Source: Salinisphaeraceae bacterium UBA4764 (GTDB taxonomy: Bacteria > Pseudomonadota > Gammaproteobacteria > Nevskiales > Salinisphaeraceae). Taken from it: a stretch of DNA of 24,284 bases. Below, piece after piece: positions 14,963 to 23,906 of the stretch (position 1 is its first letter; each line of letters starts with the position of its first letter). The position numbers were made by a program, and so were the translations under genes. Under the pieces are notes generated by a model, which saw only the letters and a list, made by a program, of their open reading frames with translations, did no database searches and had not been told where the DNA came from. The stretch is from NCBI GenBank assembly GCA_002403445.1, contig DHHU01000064.1, forward strand, positions 457 to 24,740, written 5' to 3'.

Positions 14963-15628
14963 GTGACGAACCCCCCCAAAAAGAACAGGGAAAACGCAAC
15001 CCTCGCTGCAGTGGCTCGTGAATATGATCTCGAGGCCGCACGCTACGACCAACGCTGGCAGACTTACGTCGGACAAACTACCGCCCATGCGCTTGAGCGC
15101 CTGCGAGTCCATCCCAACGAACGCCTGCTGGATGTAGGATGCGGCACCGGCTGTCTGTTGGCCGCCGTTGCCGCAACCCGCCCCGATGTCCATCTTTACG
15201 GGATCGACCTCAGCCCGGCGATGCTCGACCAAGCCCGTCAGCGGCTGGGGTCGTACGCGATGTTGCAAAAGGCAAGCGCCGACAGACTTCCATTTTCCGA
15301 TGGTGAATTCGACCAGCTCGTATCCGTGAGCACGCTGCACTGCCTGCCCGATGCGGGCACCGTATTTGAAGCAATGGCCCGCGTTCTCAAACCGGGTGGG
15401 CGACTGCTGATCAGCGACTGGTGCCGCGAAAGCGCTTATTGCCGATGGCTTTGTCGATATTTGCGCATTAAAGGTATCTACGCTCGGGCACTCGGTGTTG
15501 ATACCTTGATCCAACTCGCGCGACGGGCCGGATTTATGAACATCGCTACCGAGCGGTTTCAGGTGGCGCGGCGCTGGCCTATGTTATCGCTGACGGCGCG
15601 CCGGGCTGATAACAACAGACCGTGGTAA
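14963..15628 (+). CDS. Class I SAM-dependent methyltransferase
   Basis: This 221-residue protein is a UbiE/BioC-like class I methyltransferase of unknown substrate. The SAM-binding motif I is LLDVGCGTGC (residues 55-64), followed by the acidic-loop segment YGIDLSPAMLDQARQRL, the motif FDQLVSVSTLHCLPD and LKPGGRLLISDWCRES. The start is GTG at 14963. An in-frame stop lies only 12 bases upstream, and the overlapping ATG at 14961 hits TGA at once. No clear ribosome site is present, so translation may be weak or the start further in (GTG 15010). It follows rpoH by 46 bp and converges on the large channel gene. No terminator was seen in the 80 bp between them. Confidence 0.85.
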   Translation: MTNPPKKNRENATLAAVAREYDLEAARYDQRWQTYVGQTTAHALERLRVHPNERLLDVGCGTGCLLAAVAATRPDVHLYGIDLSPAMLDQARQRLGSYAMLQKASADRLPFSDGEFDQLVSVSTLHCLPDAGTVFEAMARVLKPGGRLLISDWCRESAYCRWLCRYLRIKGIYARALGVDTLIQLARRAGFMNIATERFQVARRWPMLSLTARRADNNRPW

Positions 15629-15708
15629 CTATCTGACGTTCAATCCCGGCAGTCAGCACCACCGCCCGTGCCGTCAAATGGCTCAGATGGACGTTGTCAG
15701 AAATCGCT

Positions 15709-18700
15709 TTAAGACTCGTCGAGTCGACCACTACCCGTGTCAGATGCACTCGAAACATGGTCCTCATGCCGACTCCCGGGCCTGGCATTCGAGCTAAAAA
15801 CCCCCGCCAACGAGTCGTCCATAGATCGTAGATGCAGATCCCGCTGGTCGAATGAGATACGCACATCCTGACCGGCAAAGGCATCGTTGATGCCGGTATA
15901 GAGTGCGTGCAGCAGCGGCATCCAGGCGTTATACGGATCTCGATAATACACACGGCCGTTGAAAACGAGTCCGCTGTGGTCCATGTCGACCAGATAAACC
16001 GAGGGCGCCGGATCGTCCAACACCTGCGGCTGGGCCTCGATCACGCTGCGGATCAGCCCTTCGACTTTCTGAGTATTCGATTCATAGTCTACTCGAACAG
16101 TGATGACCATGCGGGCAATATCGTCCGATAAGGTCCAGTTGGTGACGGTCTGGGTAATAAATGTCTGGTTCGGGATGATGACTTCCTTGTTGTTCCAGTC
16201 GAGCATTGTGGTGGCCCGAATACGCACCCGGGTAACAAGTCCATCTATATCGCCGACCGAAGCCACATCACCCACGCGAACCGGCCGTTCGAACAGGATG
16301 ATGAGCCCGGATATGAAGTTGGCGAAAATGGCCTGCAAACCAAAACCAAGTCCTACGCCCAGCGCGGCGACCAGCCACTGGATGGATGACCAGTGGAAAC
16401 CAATCAGCGTCACCGCAACAAATAGGCCCAGAACCACGATGGCATATTTGAACAATGTCGCCACGGCGTAGCGACTGCCGGGCGTCATCGAGAAGCGTTG
16501 CAGTACCGTGATTTCGAGGAAACCGGGTAGATTGCGTCCGGCCCACGCTGTACCCAGCCCCACAATCAGGGCAAGGAACAGCGCCCCGAGCGTGATATTG
16601 ATGGTCTCCGTGTGGCCTTTGATCTGCGCGGTGTTGTGCCAAAGTGTAATGTGGCTCAATAGACTGAGCGCCGAGACAGTGTTGGCCCAGATCAGCCAAA
16701 GCATGGCGCCAACGAGCAAAAAAAGCACCATATCGATCAGACTCCGCGTCTGGTCACCGACCTGTGGCAGACTAATTTCCAGTTCGTCGGACGTCTGCGG
16801 GGGCAGATCTTCACCGTGCTGCTCACGCGCGGCGCGAGCCTCACGGGCTTCCTGGCGGCGCTGGCGGGCTTGTCGCAGTGCCATTCGGCGGACGACTACC
16901 GTCAGCCACCGGACGACAATTCCATAGATAACCGTGGCGCCCCCCACTAAAGCGATTGAGTAGAAAAACCGGCTCTGTAGTTGCAAAGCCGTATAAAAAT
17001 AGCCGCAGGCAGCCAAACCGGCCAGGGTTATGGGCACCCCAGCTCCAAGGGGCAACCAGAAATAACCGCCGCGCCAAGTCCGCGCGTTGGGCGCGAAAAC
17101 GTGCGATAAAACCCCCTGTCGCGGCAGAAACATCCAAAACGCAAAAAACGCCAGAACCAGCGAACTGAGCATGAAACCCGCACGACCTAGTGTTTCGCGC
17201 AGCGCGTCGTCATTCAGATTGTTGACCATGCCGATGATGAACGATGGCACCAGCAAAAGCCCCAACAACCACCAAAGCGAGTGGAGCAGGGTTCGACGCG
17301 CGGCAGTCGGCCACTTGAAATGCGCATCCGCGAGTCCGTCCTCACGACTGACATTGATAAAGAACCCGAGGTACAACACCAGCATGGCAACGCCAAATAA
17401 GCTCTTGCCCACGGCTTGGGCAAACGAACCCGACTGTGATCCATCGACGAGCAGGGCGTAAATCCCCATCAACAGCAAAGGCACTCGAAGCGTTAACAGC
17501 AACGAGATGCCCAGCGCCTGGAGGGTCAGCCACATGGTGTCGTCCCCCACCCGGCCCACGGGCTTGGCCAAAACACCCAACCGAGGTTCCAGCCGCAAGC
17601 TGATAATCAACAGGGCGAGCAGAAACAGGGCCCCGAATCCGCTCCTGATGGGGTTATGCATCAAACCCCGTCCCAGCGCATGAATAACCGCCCCCCAGTG
17701 CGCCGGCGCAAGAAACCGAGGTACGACCAACCCGATGCGGGCAAACCAGTTCCAATCGATGGGTTGCGAGGACGGCAACCAGAACAATCGTTGGTTCAAC
17801 AGTTGACGAAAATTGCTCAGCGTCGTCGTCATCTGCTTGGATAACTGACGAAGCTCACGCCCGGTTTCTACGTAGTTATTTGTGGCCGATTCAAGACGTT
17901 GAACGATTTCACGACGCAGTTTGAGCTGGTGAATCAGGGTCTGACGTTCGTCGTGACTGAGCGTCACGCCTGCAGTCTGCGCTAGAGTATCAGCCCGCTC
18001 GTGGAGTGAGCTAAGCTCGTTGGCCTCCTGACTCAGCTCGAAGTTTTTAAGCTGCACACTTGCCAGGTTATTGACCTGCTTGAGCACAGTCTTGGCTCCA
18101 CCGGTCCCTTTTGCCGGCAGTTGGCGTTGTTCATGACGCAGAAGATCGCCAAGCTCCGTTGATCCAGCACCGATACTGAGCTGTTGATTGACCAGATTAA
18201 ACCGCTGCTGCAGCGACTCAAGTCTGTTACGTTCTTGCACCCGTTTTTGACTGAGCGCATCAGTCTGCTTGACACGAGACAACAACGACTGGGCCATTTC
18301 TACGTTTTTCTGGGACACGTTCTGAAGCAGCGGCTTAGCGGTCCTAAGTGCATTCAGACTGGCTTCAGCTTCTGTTTCGAGATTCTTGGCCGAATGCTTG
18401 CGTTTGGAATTCAACCGGCTTTCAATTGCTGCAAGTTTCTTATTGGTGACCGACACCTTGGTTTCCAACCACACGCGCTTAGCATTGGCAATGTTCTTGC
18501 GCGTCTCGACCGTCGATAGATCTTTTTCCAGATACTGGATATGAGCCGTGTTTTCCGCTCTTTGGGCCTCGACCAGCGTATCTTGCGCCGAACCTTCGGA
18601 AGGCTGGCTGGTATTGCCCCCCGGGACGACGGCATTCGCCGTCTGTTTTTGCTGTTGCCGCTGGGCGTGGAGCTTTTGTAGCTCTTTACGCGCTTGGGAA

Positions 18701-19185
18701 GGATTGTTGGCCAACTTCGATAAATGGTCGCGGACGTCGTTCAGCTCTGATTTATCTGATTTGAGCTGCGATTCCAACGAGCTCACCTGGTTTGCCAGTT
18801 CATCTGGGGTTTTGCCGTGAATGGAATTCGGTAGGCCGATCCCCGGTTTTCGGATCTCAGACTTCAGTTTTTGTGTCTTGGCCTTGTATTTAGAGATCTG
18901 GGCCGATGCGTTTTTGATTTCGTCGGTGAGCTGATTAGTCTTTTTCTGGTAGCTGGCGGCTGATTGATAAGCCGACAGCGCTTTTTGAAGCACCGAAAGA
19001 CGCTGTTTTTCCCCGGCCGAAAGCTTACCTTTCTGGTTTTGAAGGCTATTGATTTGTTGTTGAACCCGAGTGATCTGCGAGCCGATATTCTGTTGTGCGC
19101 CGCTGGCTGCCAGCGCCAGCGGCGACACCACTGCGAGCAACACAACAATAAATAGCGTGAAAAGTGCGAGTTGGGCAGCGTACAT
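15709..19185 (-). CDS. MscK/KefA-type large mechanosensitive channel
   Basis: This inner-membrane channel is expected to open under membrane tension during osmotic downshock. The 1158 residues begin with a signal peptide (MYAAQLALFTLFIVVLLAVV, ending near ALAASG). A periplasmic, mostly coiled-coil region rich in Gln, Lys and Ser follows to about residue 490. About ten membrane segments come next, with a charged cytoplasmic loop (RQARQRRQEAREARAAREQ). The C-terminal MscS domain (roughly 940-1110) has the pore helix GVGLGFGLQAIFANFISG, then FERPVRVGD, TTMLDWNNKEVIIPN and the beta/C-terminal domain. A Ser/Arg-rich tail ends the protein. The start at 19185 gives the signal peptide and has GGAAAG upstream. 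An in-frame ATG at 19293 adds 36 residues that look non-coding. The gene is MscK-like by size and layout, and its gating properties are unknown. Confidence 0.9.
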   Translation of the reverse strand: MYAAQLALFTLFIVVLLAVVSPLALAASGAQQNIGSQITRVQQQINSLQNQKGKLSAGEKQRLSVLQKALSAYQSAASYQKKTNQLTDEIKNASAQISKYKAKTQKLKSEIRKPGIGLPNSIHGKTPDELANQVSSLESQLKSDKSELNDVRDHLSKLANNPSQARKELQKLHAQRQQQKQTANAVVPGGNTSQPSEGSAQDTLVEAQRAENTAHIQYLEKDLSTVETRKNIANAKRVWLETKVSVTNKKLAAIESRLNSKRKHSAKNLETEAEASLNALRTAKPLLQNVSQKNVEMAQSLLSRVKQTDALSQKRVQERNRLESLQQRFNLVNQQLSIGAGSTELGDLLRHEQRQLPAKGTGGAKTVLKQVNNLASVQLKNFELSQEANELSSLHERADTLAQTAGVTLSHDERQTLIHQLKLRREIVQRLESATNNYVETGRELRQLSKQMTTTLSNFRQLLNQRLFWLPSSQPIDWNWFARIGLVVPRFLAPAHWGAVIHALGRGLMHNPIRSGFGALFLLALLIISLRLEPRLGVLAKPVGRVGDDTMWLTLQALGISLLLTLRVPLLLMGIYALLVDGSQSGSFAQAVGKSLFGVAMLVLYLGFFINVSREDGLADAHFKWPTAARRTLLHSLWWLLGLLLVPSFIIGMVNNLNDDALRETLGRAGFMLSSLVLAFFAFWMFLPRQGVLSHVFAPNARTWRGGYFWLPLGAGVPITLAGLAACGYFYTALQLQSRFFYSIALVGGATVIYGIVVRWLTVVVRRMALRQARQRRQEAREARAAREQHGEDLPPQTSDELEISLPQVGDQTRSLIDMVLFLLVGAMLWLIWANTVSALSLLSHITLWHNTAQIKGHTETINITLGALFLALIVGLGTAWAGRNLPGFLEITVLQRFSMTPGSRYAVATLFKYAIVVLGLFVAVTLIGFHWSSIQWLVAALGVGLGFGLQAIFANFISGLIILFERPVRVGDVASVGDIDGLVTRVRIRATTMLDWNNKEVIIPNQTFITQTVTNWTLSDDIARMVITVRVDYESNTQKVEGLIRSVIEAQPQVLDDPAPSVYLVDMDHSGLVFNGRVYYRDPYNAWMPLLHALYTGINDAFAGQDVRISFDQRDLHLRSMDDSLAGVFSSNARPGSRHEDHVSSASDTGSGRLDES

Positions 19186-19311
19186 CCGCGATTCTTTCCA
19201 GATTCGCGATGCAAGCAGTGGGCTTTCAGGATATCGGTTGATTTGATTCACGCGCGGATTGTAGTAGATCTGGCCAACGGGTCTGTGATTCAAAGTGATC
19301 TGGATGTGGCC

Positions 19312-20049
19312 CTAACGCCAGCCGATGACGCTGGCCATACGCCCCGGCGTTCCATCACGCCGATGGGAATAAAACATATCCGGTTGGCTTAACGTGCAAA
19401 AGCCGCCGCCGTAGACCCTCTCTACGCCAGCCCGTGCGAGCTGGGCACGTGCCACGCTGAACAGATCGGCCAAGTAGCGATCGCCATCTCGTATAAACGC
19501 GCGCTCAGCGTCAGGCTCAAACGCAATGATCGCCTCACGGACTTCACGGCCCACTTGAAATGCTTGCGGGCCGATTGCAGGCCCCAACCATGCCAGCAAT
19601 CGCTCAGGGGCGGCCGGCATGGTTGTGATGGCGGCCTTTATGATGCCGGCTGCTAGGCCGCGCCAGCCGCCGTGTACCGCGCCCCAGCAGCGGCCCTGCT
19701 CTTCGCACAGCAATATCGGCAGGCAATCGGCTGTTAGCACCCCACAGACCCGTTTCGGATCGGTGGCAATAGCGGCATCAGCCGGCTGATTCAGGGCGTA
19801 ATCAGCATTCGCAACACGTGCGCCGTGAATCTGGCGCAGCCAGACCGGTTCTTCCGGTAGCCCCAAGCCGGCTGTCAGCCGGCGCCGGTTCTCGGCCACA
19901 TCCGGAATATCAGCCGAGTCGGGCCCGCCGCATCCCATATCAAAACTTGCCCGCGGCCACGGGCTTTGGCCGCCAATTCGTGTGGTTGTGCCGGCAACGA
20001 TGCCTGCCGGCACGGGCCAATCAGCCTGAATAAATGCCGCCGCATCCAT
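19312..20049 (-). CDS. pgeF: Peptidoglycan editing factor PgeF / YfiH purine nucleoside phosphorylase
   Basis: Members of this laccase-domain (YfiH) family are zinc-dependent enzymes. E. coli PgeF prevents misincorporation of amino acids other than L-Ala in peptidoglycan precursors, and relatives have purine nucleoside phosphorylase or deaminase activity. The 245 residues carry the metal/catalytic set His75 (RQIHG), Cys109 (LTADCLP) and His126 (VHGGWRG), then GPAIG and the C-terminal YSHRRDGTPGRMAS. It is directly downstream of rluD on the same strand with a 2 bp gap, the same order as in E. coli. Co-transcription and translational coupling with rluD are likely. No anomaly was seen. Confidence 0.96.
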   Translation of the reverse strand: MDAAAFIQADWPVPAGIVAGTTTRIGGQSPWPRASFDMGCGGPDSADIPDVAENRRRLTAGLGLPEEPVWLRQIHGARVANADYALNQPADAAIATDPKRVCGVLTADCLPILLCEEQGRCWGAVHGGWRGLAAGIIKAAITTMPAAPERLLAWLGPAIGPQAFQVGREVREAIIAFEPDAERAFIRDGDRYLADLFSVARAQLARAGVERVYGGGFCTLSQPDMFYSHRRDGTPGRMASVIGWR

Positions 20050-20051
20050 AC

Positions 20052-21038
20052 TCAGTCCTTGACCGCTTGCGGGATTGTCCCGCTACCCGCGGCCAGTGCC
20101 TCGACCAGTTCGGACAGATCGCGCGGCCGTGGCGCATGGAACTCGACTAGCGAGCCGGTGGCCGGGTGCCGCAGCGCTAACCGTCGGGCGTGCAACGCCT
20201 GTCGAGGAAACTGGGTGAGCACATCGGCCACTGAGCGAGAATAACCCTTTGTGGGTTGCGCGCCGCGCCCATAGATCGGATCGCCTACTAGTGGCAGGCC
20301 GGCGCTGGCCATATGCACACGGATCTGATGAGTGCGCCCACTTTCCAGACGACATCGGACAAGCGTGTGGCGGTCAAAATGCTGCTCTGGGTGATAATGG
20401 GTCACCGCCGGCCGCCCTCGCTCGGTCACCGCCATCCGCTGCCGCCGGGTTCGGTGGCGACCGATCGGTGCATCGATACAACCATCCGCCAACGGCGTGC
20501 CGCGCACAACCGCTTCATATTCGCGCGTCACCTCTCGCTCGGCCAATGCCGCCACTAAGCGGCGATGCGCGCTATGGCTGCGCGCCACTACGAATACGCC
20601 TGTCGTATCCTTGTCCAACCTATGCACGATACCGCTGCGGGGAAGGCAGGCCAATTCTGGATCATGATAAACCAACGCATTCTGCAAGGTGCCGCTTGCA
20701 TTGCCCGCACCGGGATGCATCACTTGACCCGCCGGTTTGTTAACGACAAGGATTGATGCGTCCTCGAACAATACGTCCAGAGCAATGGCTTCGGGCGCAA
20801 CCTCGGTGGCATGCGGCTCGCTGGGTACACAAAGTTCGACTTGTTCACCGCCTCGGACTTTTTGCCTGACACGCGCGGTCACTCCGTCGACGGTCAGCGC
20901 ACCATTGGCCAGCCAGCGCTGGATCTGGGCACGCGAAAATTCTGGGAAACAATCGGCCAGAGCCCGATCCATCCGGTGCCCGGACCAGGCCGGATCCAGT
21001 ATTCGATAGTAGCGATCCTCGCGATTCTCGGCCGGCAT
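20052..21038 (-). CDS. rluD: 23S rRNA pseudouridine synthase RluD
   Basis: RluD makes pseudouridines 1911, 1915 and 1917 in helix 69 of 23S rRNA, which is important for ribosome assembly and termination. The protein has an N-terminal S4 RNA-binding domain (about 22-70), the VVNKPAGQVMHPG motif, and the catalytic Asp142 in GIVHRLDKDTTG. The downstream RTHQIRVHMASAGLPLVGD segment is also present. The start at 21038 (MPAENREDRYYRIL, 328 residues) fits the family. An in-frame ATG at 21167 would run through the divergent bamD start and is rejected. No clear ribosome site precedes 21038. It is divergent from bamD and followed by pgeF, as in E. coli. The paralogues RluA and RluC are less likely given this context. 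Confidence 0.95.
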   Translation of the reverse strand: MPAENREDRYYRILDPAWSGHRMDRALADCFPEFSRAQIQRWLANGALTVDGVTARVRQKVRGGEQVELCVPSEPHATEVAPEAIALDVLFEDASILVVNKPAGQVMHPGAGNASGTLQNALVYHDPELACLPRSGIVHRLDKDTTGVFVVARSHSAHRRLVAALAEREVTREYEAVVRGTPLADGCIDAPIGRHRTRRQRMAVTERGRPAVTHYHPEQHFDRHTLVRCRLESGRTHQIRVHMASAGLPLVGDPIYGRGAQPTKGYSRSVADVLTQFPRQALHARRLALRHPATGSLVEFHAPRPRDLSELVEALAAGSGTIPQAVKD

Positions 21039-21090
21039 TGGGTACACTGGGGGAATGTTACAACGACTCGCACTGTCGCGGGCCGAATCC

Positions 21091-21954
21091 ATGCGTATTA
21101 TCCTACTCGCCTTTATCCTCGTCGTCGTCAGCCTAATGGCCGGTTGTGCCACTAACAGCGGCATCAACGAAACTGGCTATAGCAACAAACCGCTGGTTGG
21201 TCCCAACGGTAAAAAACTGACCAAGGCCAACGCCAAAAAACTCTATCGCGTCGGTCACCGTTATCTGATTCACGACAAGCCCGACAAGGCATTGCGTTTC
21301 TACGCCAGCATCGGCGCACGTTTCCCGTTTTCGGCCGTTGCCAACCAGGCCGCACTGGAAACCATCACGGCGCATTATCGGGCCGGAGAATACAACTCGG
21401 CGATTCAGGCCGCCAATCAATTCATCAAACAGCACCCGCGAAACCAACATATCGCTTACGCCTATTACATGCGCGGCCTAGCAAACTACAAACACAACCA
21501 GAACCATCTTCTGGGGGCCCCCGCCGATCGCCGCAATGTTAGCCATCTAGTGAAAGCATTCTCGGACTTCAAGATCGTTACCCAAAATTATCCGAAAAGC
21601 CATTATGCAGCTGACGCTCGACAACACATGATCGATATCCGCAACCGTGTGGCCAAGTTTAATTTGCGTATCGCCAGCTATTACCTGGCCCGCCACGCCT
21701 ACGTGAGCGCAAGTCGGCGCGCGCAAACCATTATTAGCAAGTATCAGGGCGCCCAAGCCGTCCCCAAGGCATTGCAGATCATGCAGCAAAGCTACGCCGG
21801 CTTGAACATGCCCAAGCTCGCCGCCGACGCGCAGTCAATACTCCAGACCTCGTATCCGCAGTATCTATTGCACGGATCAAGCTTTAGCCAGGCTGGCGAT
21901 ACTAAGCCAAGCGGAAAGGCAAAAGACAACAACTCGAAACACCAAAACAGCTAA
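21091..21954 (+). CDS. bamD: Outer membrane assembly lipoprotein BamD
   Basis: BamD is an essential lipoprotein of the BAM complex that inserts beta-barrel proteins into the outer membrane. The 287-residue precursor has a signal sequence with lipobox LMAGC (Cys19 after cleavage). TPR repeats follow from about residue 40: YRVGHRYLIHDKPDKALRFY, then YRAGEYNSAIQAANQFI, then YAYYMRGLANY. The usual insertion with ...ADRRNVSHLVKAFSDF comes next. The ATG at 21091 gives a normal signal peptide. An upstream ATG at 21055 would add 12 residues but sits immediately after a G-run. A TACACT at 21043-21048 could be a -10 box. It is divergent from rluD, the conserved E. coli arrangement, and converges on nadE. 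A Ser/Lys/Asn-rich C-terminal tail is present. Confidence 0.95.
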   Translation: MRIILLAFILVVVSLMAGCATNSGINETGYSNKPLVGPNGKKLTKANAKKLYRVGHRYLIHDKPDKALRFYASIGARFPFSAVANQAALETITAHYRAGEYNSAIQAANQFIKQHPRNQHIAYAYYMRGLANYKHNQNHLLGAPADRRNVSHLVKAFSDFKIVTQNYPKSHYAADARQHMIDIRNRVAKFNLRIASYYLARHAYVSASRRAQTIISKYQGAQAVPKALQIMQQSYAGLNMPKLAADAQSILQTSYPQYLLHGSSFSQAGDTKPSGKAKDNNSKHQNS

Positions 21955-21982
21955 CGCAAGCGATTTGGAGTCCAGCGTAACG

Positions 21983-23605
21983 TCAAAGATCGCCGTAAAC
22001 CGCCGTAATCGGGTAGCGACGATCCCGGCCGAAGGCTCGATGGCTGATCTTGGGCCCGGGCGCGGCCTGAAAGCGTTTGTATTCGTTGCGCCGAACCAAA
22101 CCAGCGACGAGCCGCACATCGTCTTCTGAATAACCATAGGCAACGATTGTCTCGATCGTTTCCCCGCGCTCAACATAGGCTTCGACAATCGGGTCGAGCA
22201 CGTTATAGGCCGGTAAGCTATCAGTATCCTCCTGGTCGGCCGCGAGTTCGGCCGAAGGTGCTCTGTCGAGTACCCGGCGAGGAATCACTTCGGTACGCGT
22301 GTTGCGAAACGACGCCAGCCGGTATACTTGAGTCTTGTAAACATCCTTGAGAGGGGCGAATCCGCCACACATGTCCCCATAAAGCGTGGCATACCCCACC
22401 GCCAATTCCGATTTGTTTCCGGTCGCCAGGACCATGTGGCCGAATTTGTTCGAAAGCGACATCAGCAATGCACCGCGCAAACGCGACTGCAGGTTCTGTT
22501 CGGCCACGCCTGAATCAGTGTCGCCAAACGCTGGCGCCAATGTTTCGAGCATGGTACCGAAGGCCGACTCGATGGATATCTCATCGAAGCGGGCACCGAG
22601 TCGTTTAGCCTCGTCGGATGCATCGGTATTGCTGATGTCGGCCGTGTACCTAGAGGGCATGGACACGGCCCAGACTCGGTCCCCCCCGACTGCATCCGCC
22701 GCAATAGCCAGGGTAAGTGCCGAGTCGATACCGCCCGAAAGCCCCACCAGTACACCTGGAAAACCGTTTCGCTCGACATAGTCACGCGTGGCGCGCACCA
22801 GCCCGTCGTAAACGCGTGCATCGGGTTCGGCGGGTGTCACCCGGTGCTGCACGGGGACTGGACCCGTTGTCGGCACGTCCAGACTAAAAACACCGTCATC
22901 GAATGCCGGGGCTCGCTGGATAACGTCGCCGTTGGCCGCCACGGTCGTAGTCTGTCCATCAAAGATCAGTTCGTCCTGACCACCGACGCAATTCACGTAG
23001 CTGATTGCTAGATTATTGGCCCGCGCCCGATCGGCCAGCAATTTTTCACGCTCGGCTTGTTTGTCGACATGAAACGGCGACGCGTTGATATTGATCAACA
23101 ATTCCGCGCCTGCCCTTGCCGCCTCGGCCGTGGGCGCTGGCTCCCAAAGGTCTTCACAAATGGTCACGCCCACACGCCGCCCGCGAATCTCGAATACGCA
23201 GGGCCCCTGACCAGGATGGTAATAACGGCGTTCATCAAAGACACCGTAGTTGGGCAGACACTGTTTCCGATAAACGGCCTTAATTTCCCCATCGGACACA
23301 ACCGCCGCAGCGTTGTAAATCGCGCCGTCAGCATATTCTGGATAGCCGAAAACCGCCGTAATGCCTTGAATCTCGTCTTGCAACCGATCCAGCGCATGGG
23401 CCACGGTTTTCGGCATACCGGCCCGCAGTAAAAGATCATCCGGCGGATAGCCAACAAGTGCCATCTCTGGACACACCACGATATCGGCGTCCAATTCATC
23501 GCGGGCGTGCAGCGCAGCGTCAATAATCTGACTGCAGTTACCATCGATATCACCAACCCAGACATTTTGCTGAGCAAGCGCGATGCGAAGTGGAAACTGA
23601 TTCAT
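21983..23605 (-). CDS. nadE: Glutamine-dependent NAD+ synthetase NadE
   Basis: This enzyme makes NAD+ from nicotinate adenine dinucleotide using ammonia released from glutamine. It is the two-domain form: an N-terminal nitrilase-type glutaminase with Glu47 (PEMALVGYPP), Lys114 (YRKQCLPN) and Cys150 (ICEDLW), then an ATP-pyrophosphatase domain with the P-loop SGGIDSAL at 290-297. The later ATGNKSELAVGYATLYGD and KDVYKTQVY segments are also present. From ATG 23605 the protein is 540 residues, normal for the family. A start at 23653 would add 16 residues of poor similarity. No strong ribosome site is seen. It converges on bamD with a 28 bp gap. Confidence 0.97.
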   Translation of the reverse strand: MNQFPLRIALAQQNVWVGDIDGNCSQIIDAALHARDELDADIVVCPEMALVGYPPDDLLLRAGMPKTVAHALDRLQDEIQGITAVFGYPEYADGAIYNAAAVVSDGEIKAVYRKQCLPNYGVFDERRYYHPGQGPCVFEIRGRRVGVTICEDLWEPAPTAEAARAGAELLININASPFHVDKQAEREKLLADRARANNLAISYVNCVGGQDELIFDGQTTTVAANGDVIQRAPAFDDGVFSLDVPTTGPVPVQHRVTPAEPDARVYDGLVRATRDYVERNGFPGVLVGLSGGIDSALTLAIAADAVGGDRVWAVSMPSRYTADISNTDASDEAKRLGARFDEISIESAFGTMLETLAPAFGDTDSGVAEQNLQSRLRGALLMSLSNKFGHMVLATGNKSELAVGYATLYGDMCGGFAPLKDVYKTQVYRLASFRNTRTEVIPRRVLDRAPSAELAADQEDTDSLPAYNVLDPIVEAYVERGETIETIVAYGYSEDDVRLVAGLVRRNEYKRFQAAPGPKISHRAFGRDRRYPITAVYGDL

Positions 23606-23906
23606 GGGCAATCGCGTGAGGTTGAACGGGTTCAGACAGCGAAGGATCCGCACTGGCCGGCAAAGCTCTATGCCAAGGCAGTGGCAGACTTGGCATGATT
23701 CTAGGACAGGATCAGACTATCGTATCCCTGCAGCATTCGTCCTAATGAAAGGACGAGGCCGACCAGGAAGCAGCTTACCAATGTTGACGGCAGCCGATGC
23801 ACCGCAACAAAGCAGCGTCATCATCCAACATAGCGCACGCACAGGCGGTCACCACGACCCCGAAAAGCGAGTGGATGCTTGTCGAAAAGATCCCCCAATC
23901 AGAACA
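23606..23906. other. Intergenic region between sucD and nadE
   Basis: No gene was recognised in this gap of about 300 bp. It contains one clear hairpin, TCGTCCT-AATGAA-AGGACGA (23737-23756), with no T-tract on either side, so it may only partly terminate sucD transcripts or stabilise their ends. The nadE promoter should lie here, but I could not single it out. Confidence 0.6.

Noticed and set aside
14939..15514. Open frame of 191 codons on the minus strand
   Set aside because: It is antisense to the class I methyltransferase at 14963-15628, which has clear motifs. No independent evidence supports it.
19186..19293. N-terminal extension of the MscK-like protein
   Set aside because: The added 36 residues precede a proper signal peptide, which should be at the N-terminus.
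21039..21167. Upstream ATG that would lengthen RluD by 43 residues
   Set aside because: The extension would overlap the divergent bamD signal-peptide region and has no similarity to RluD N-termini.
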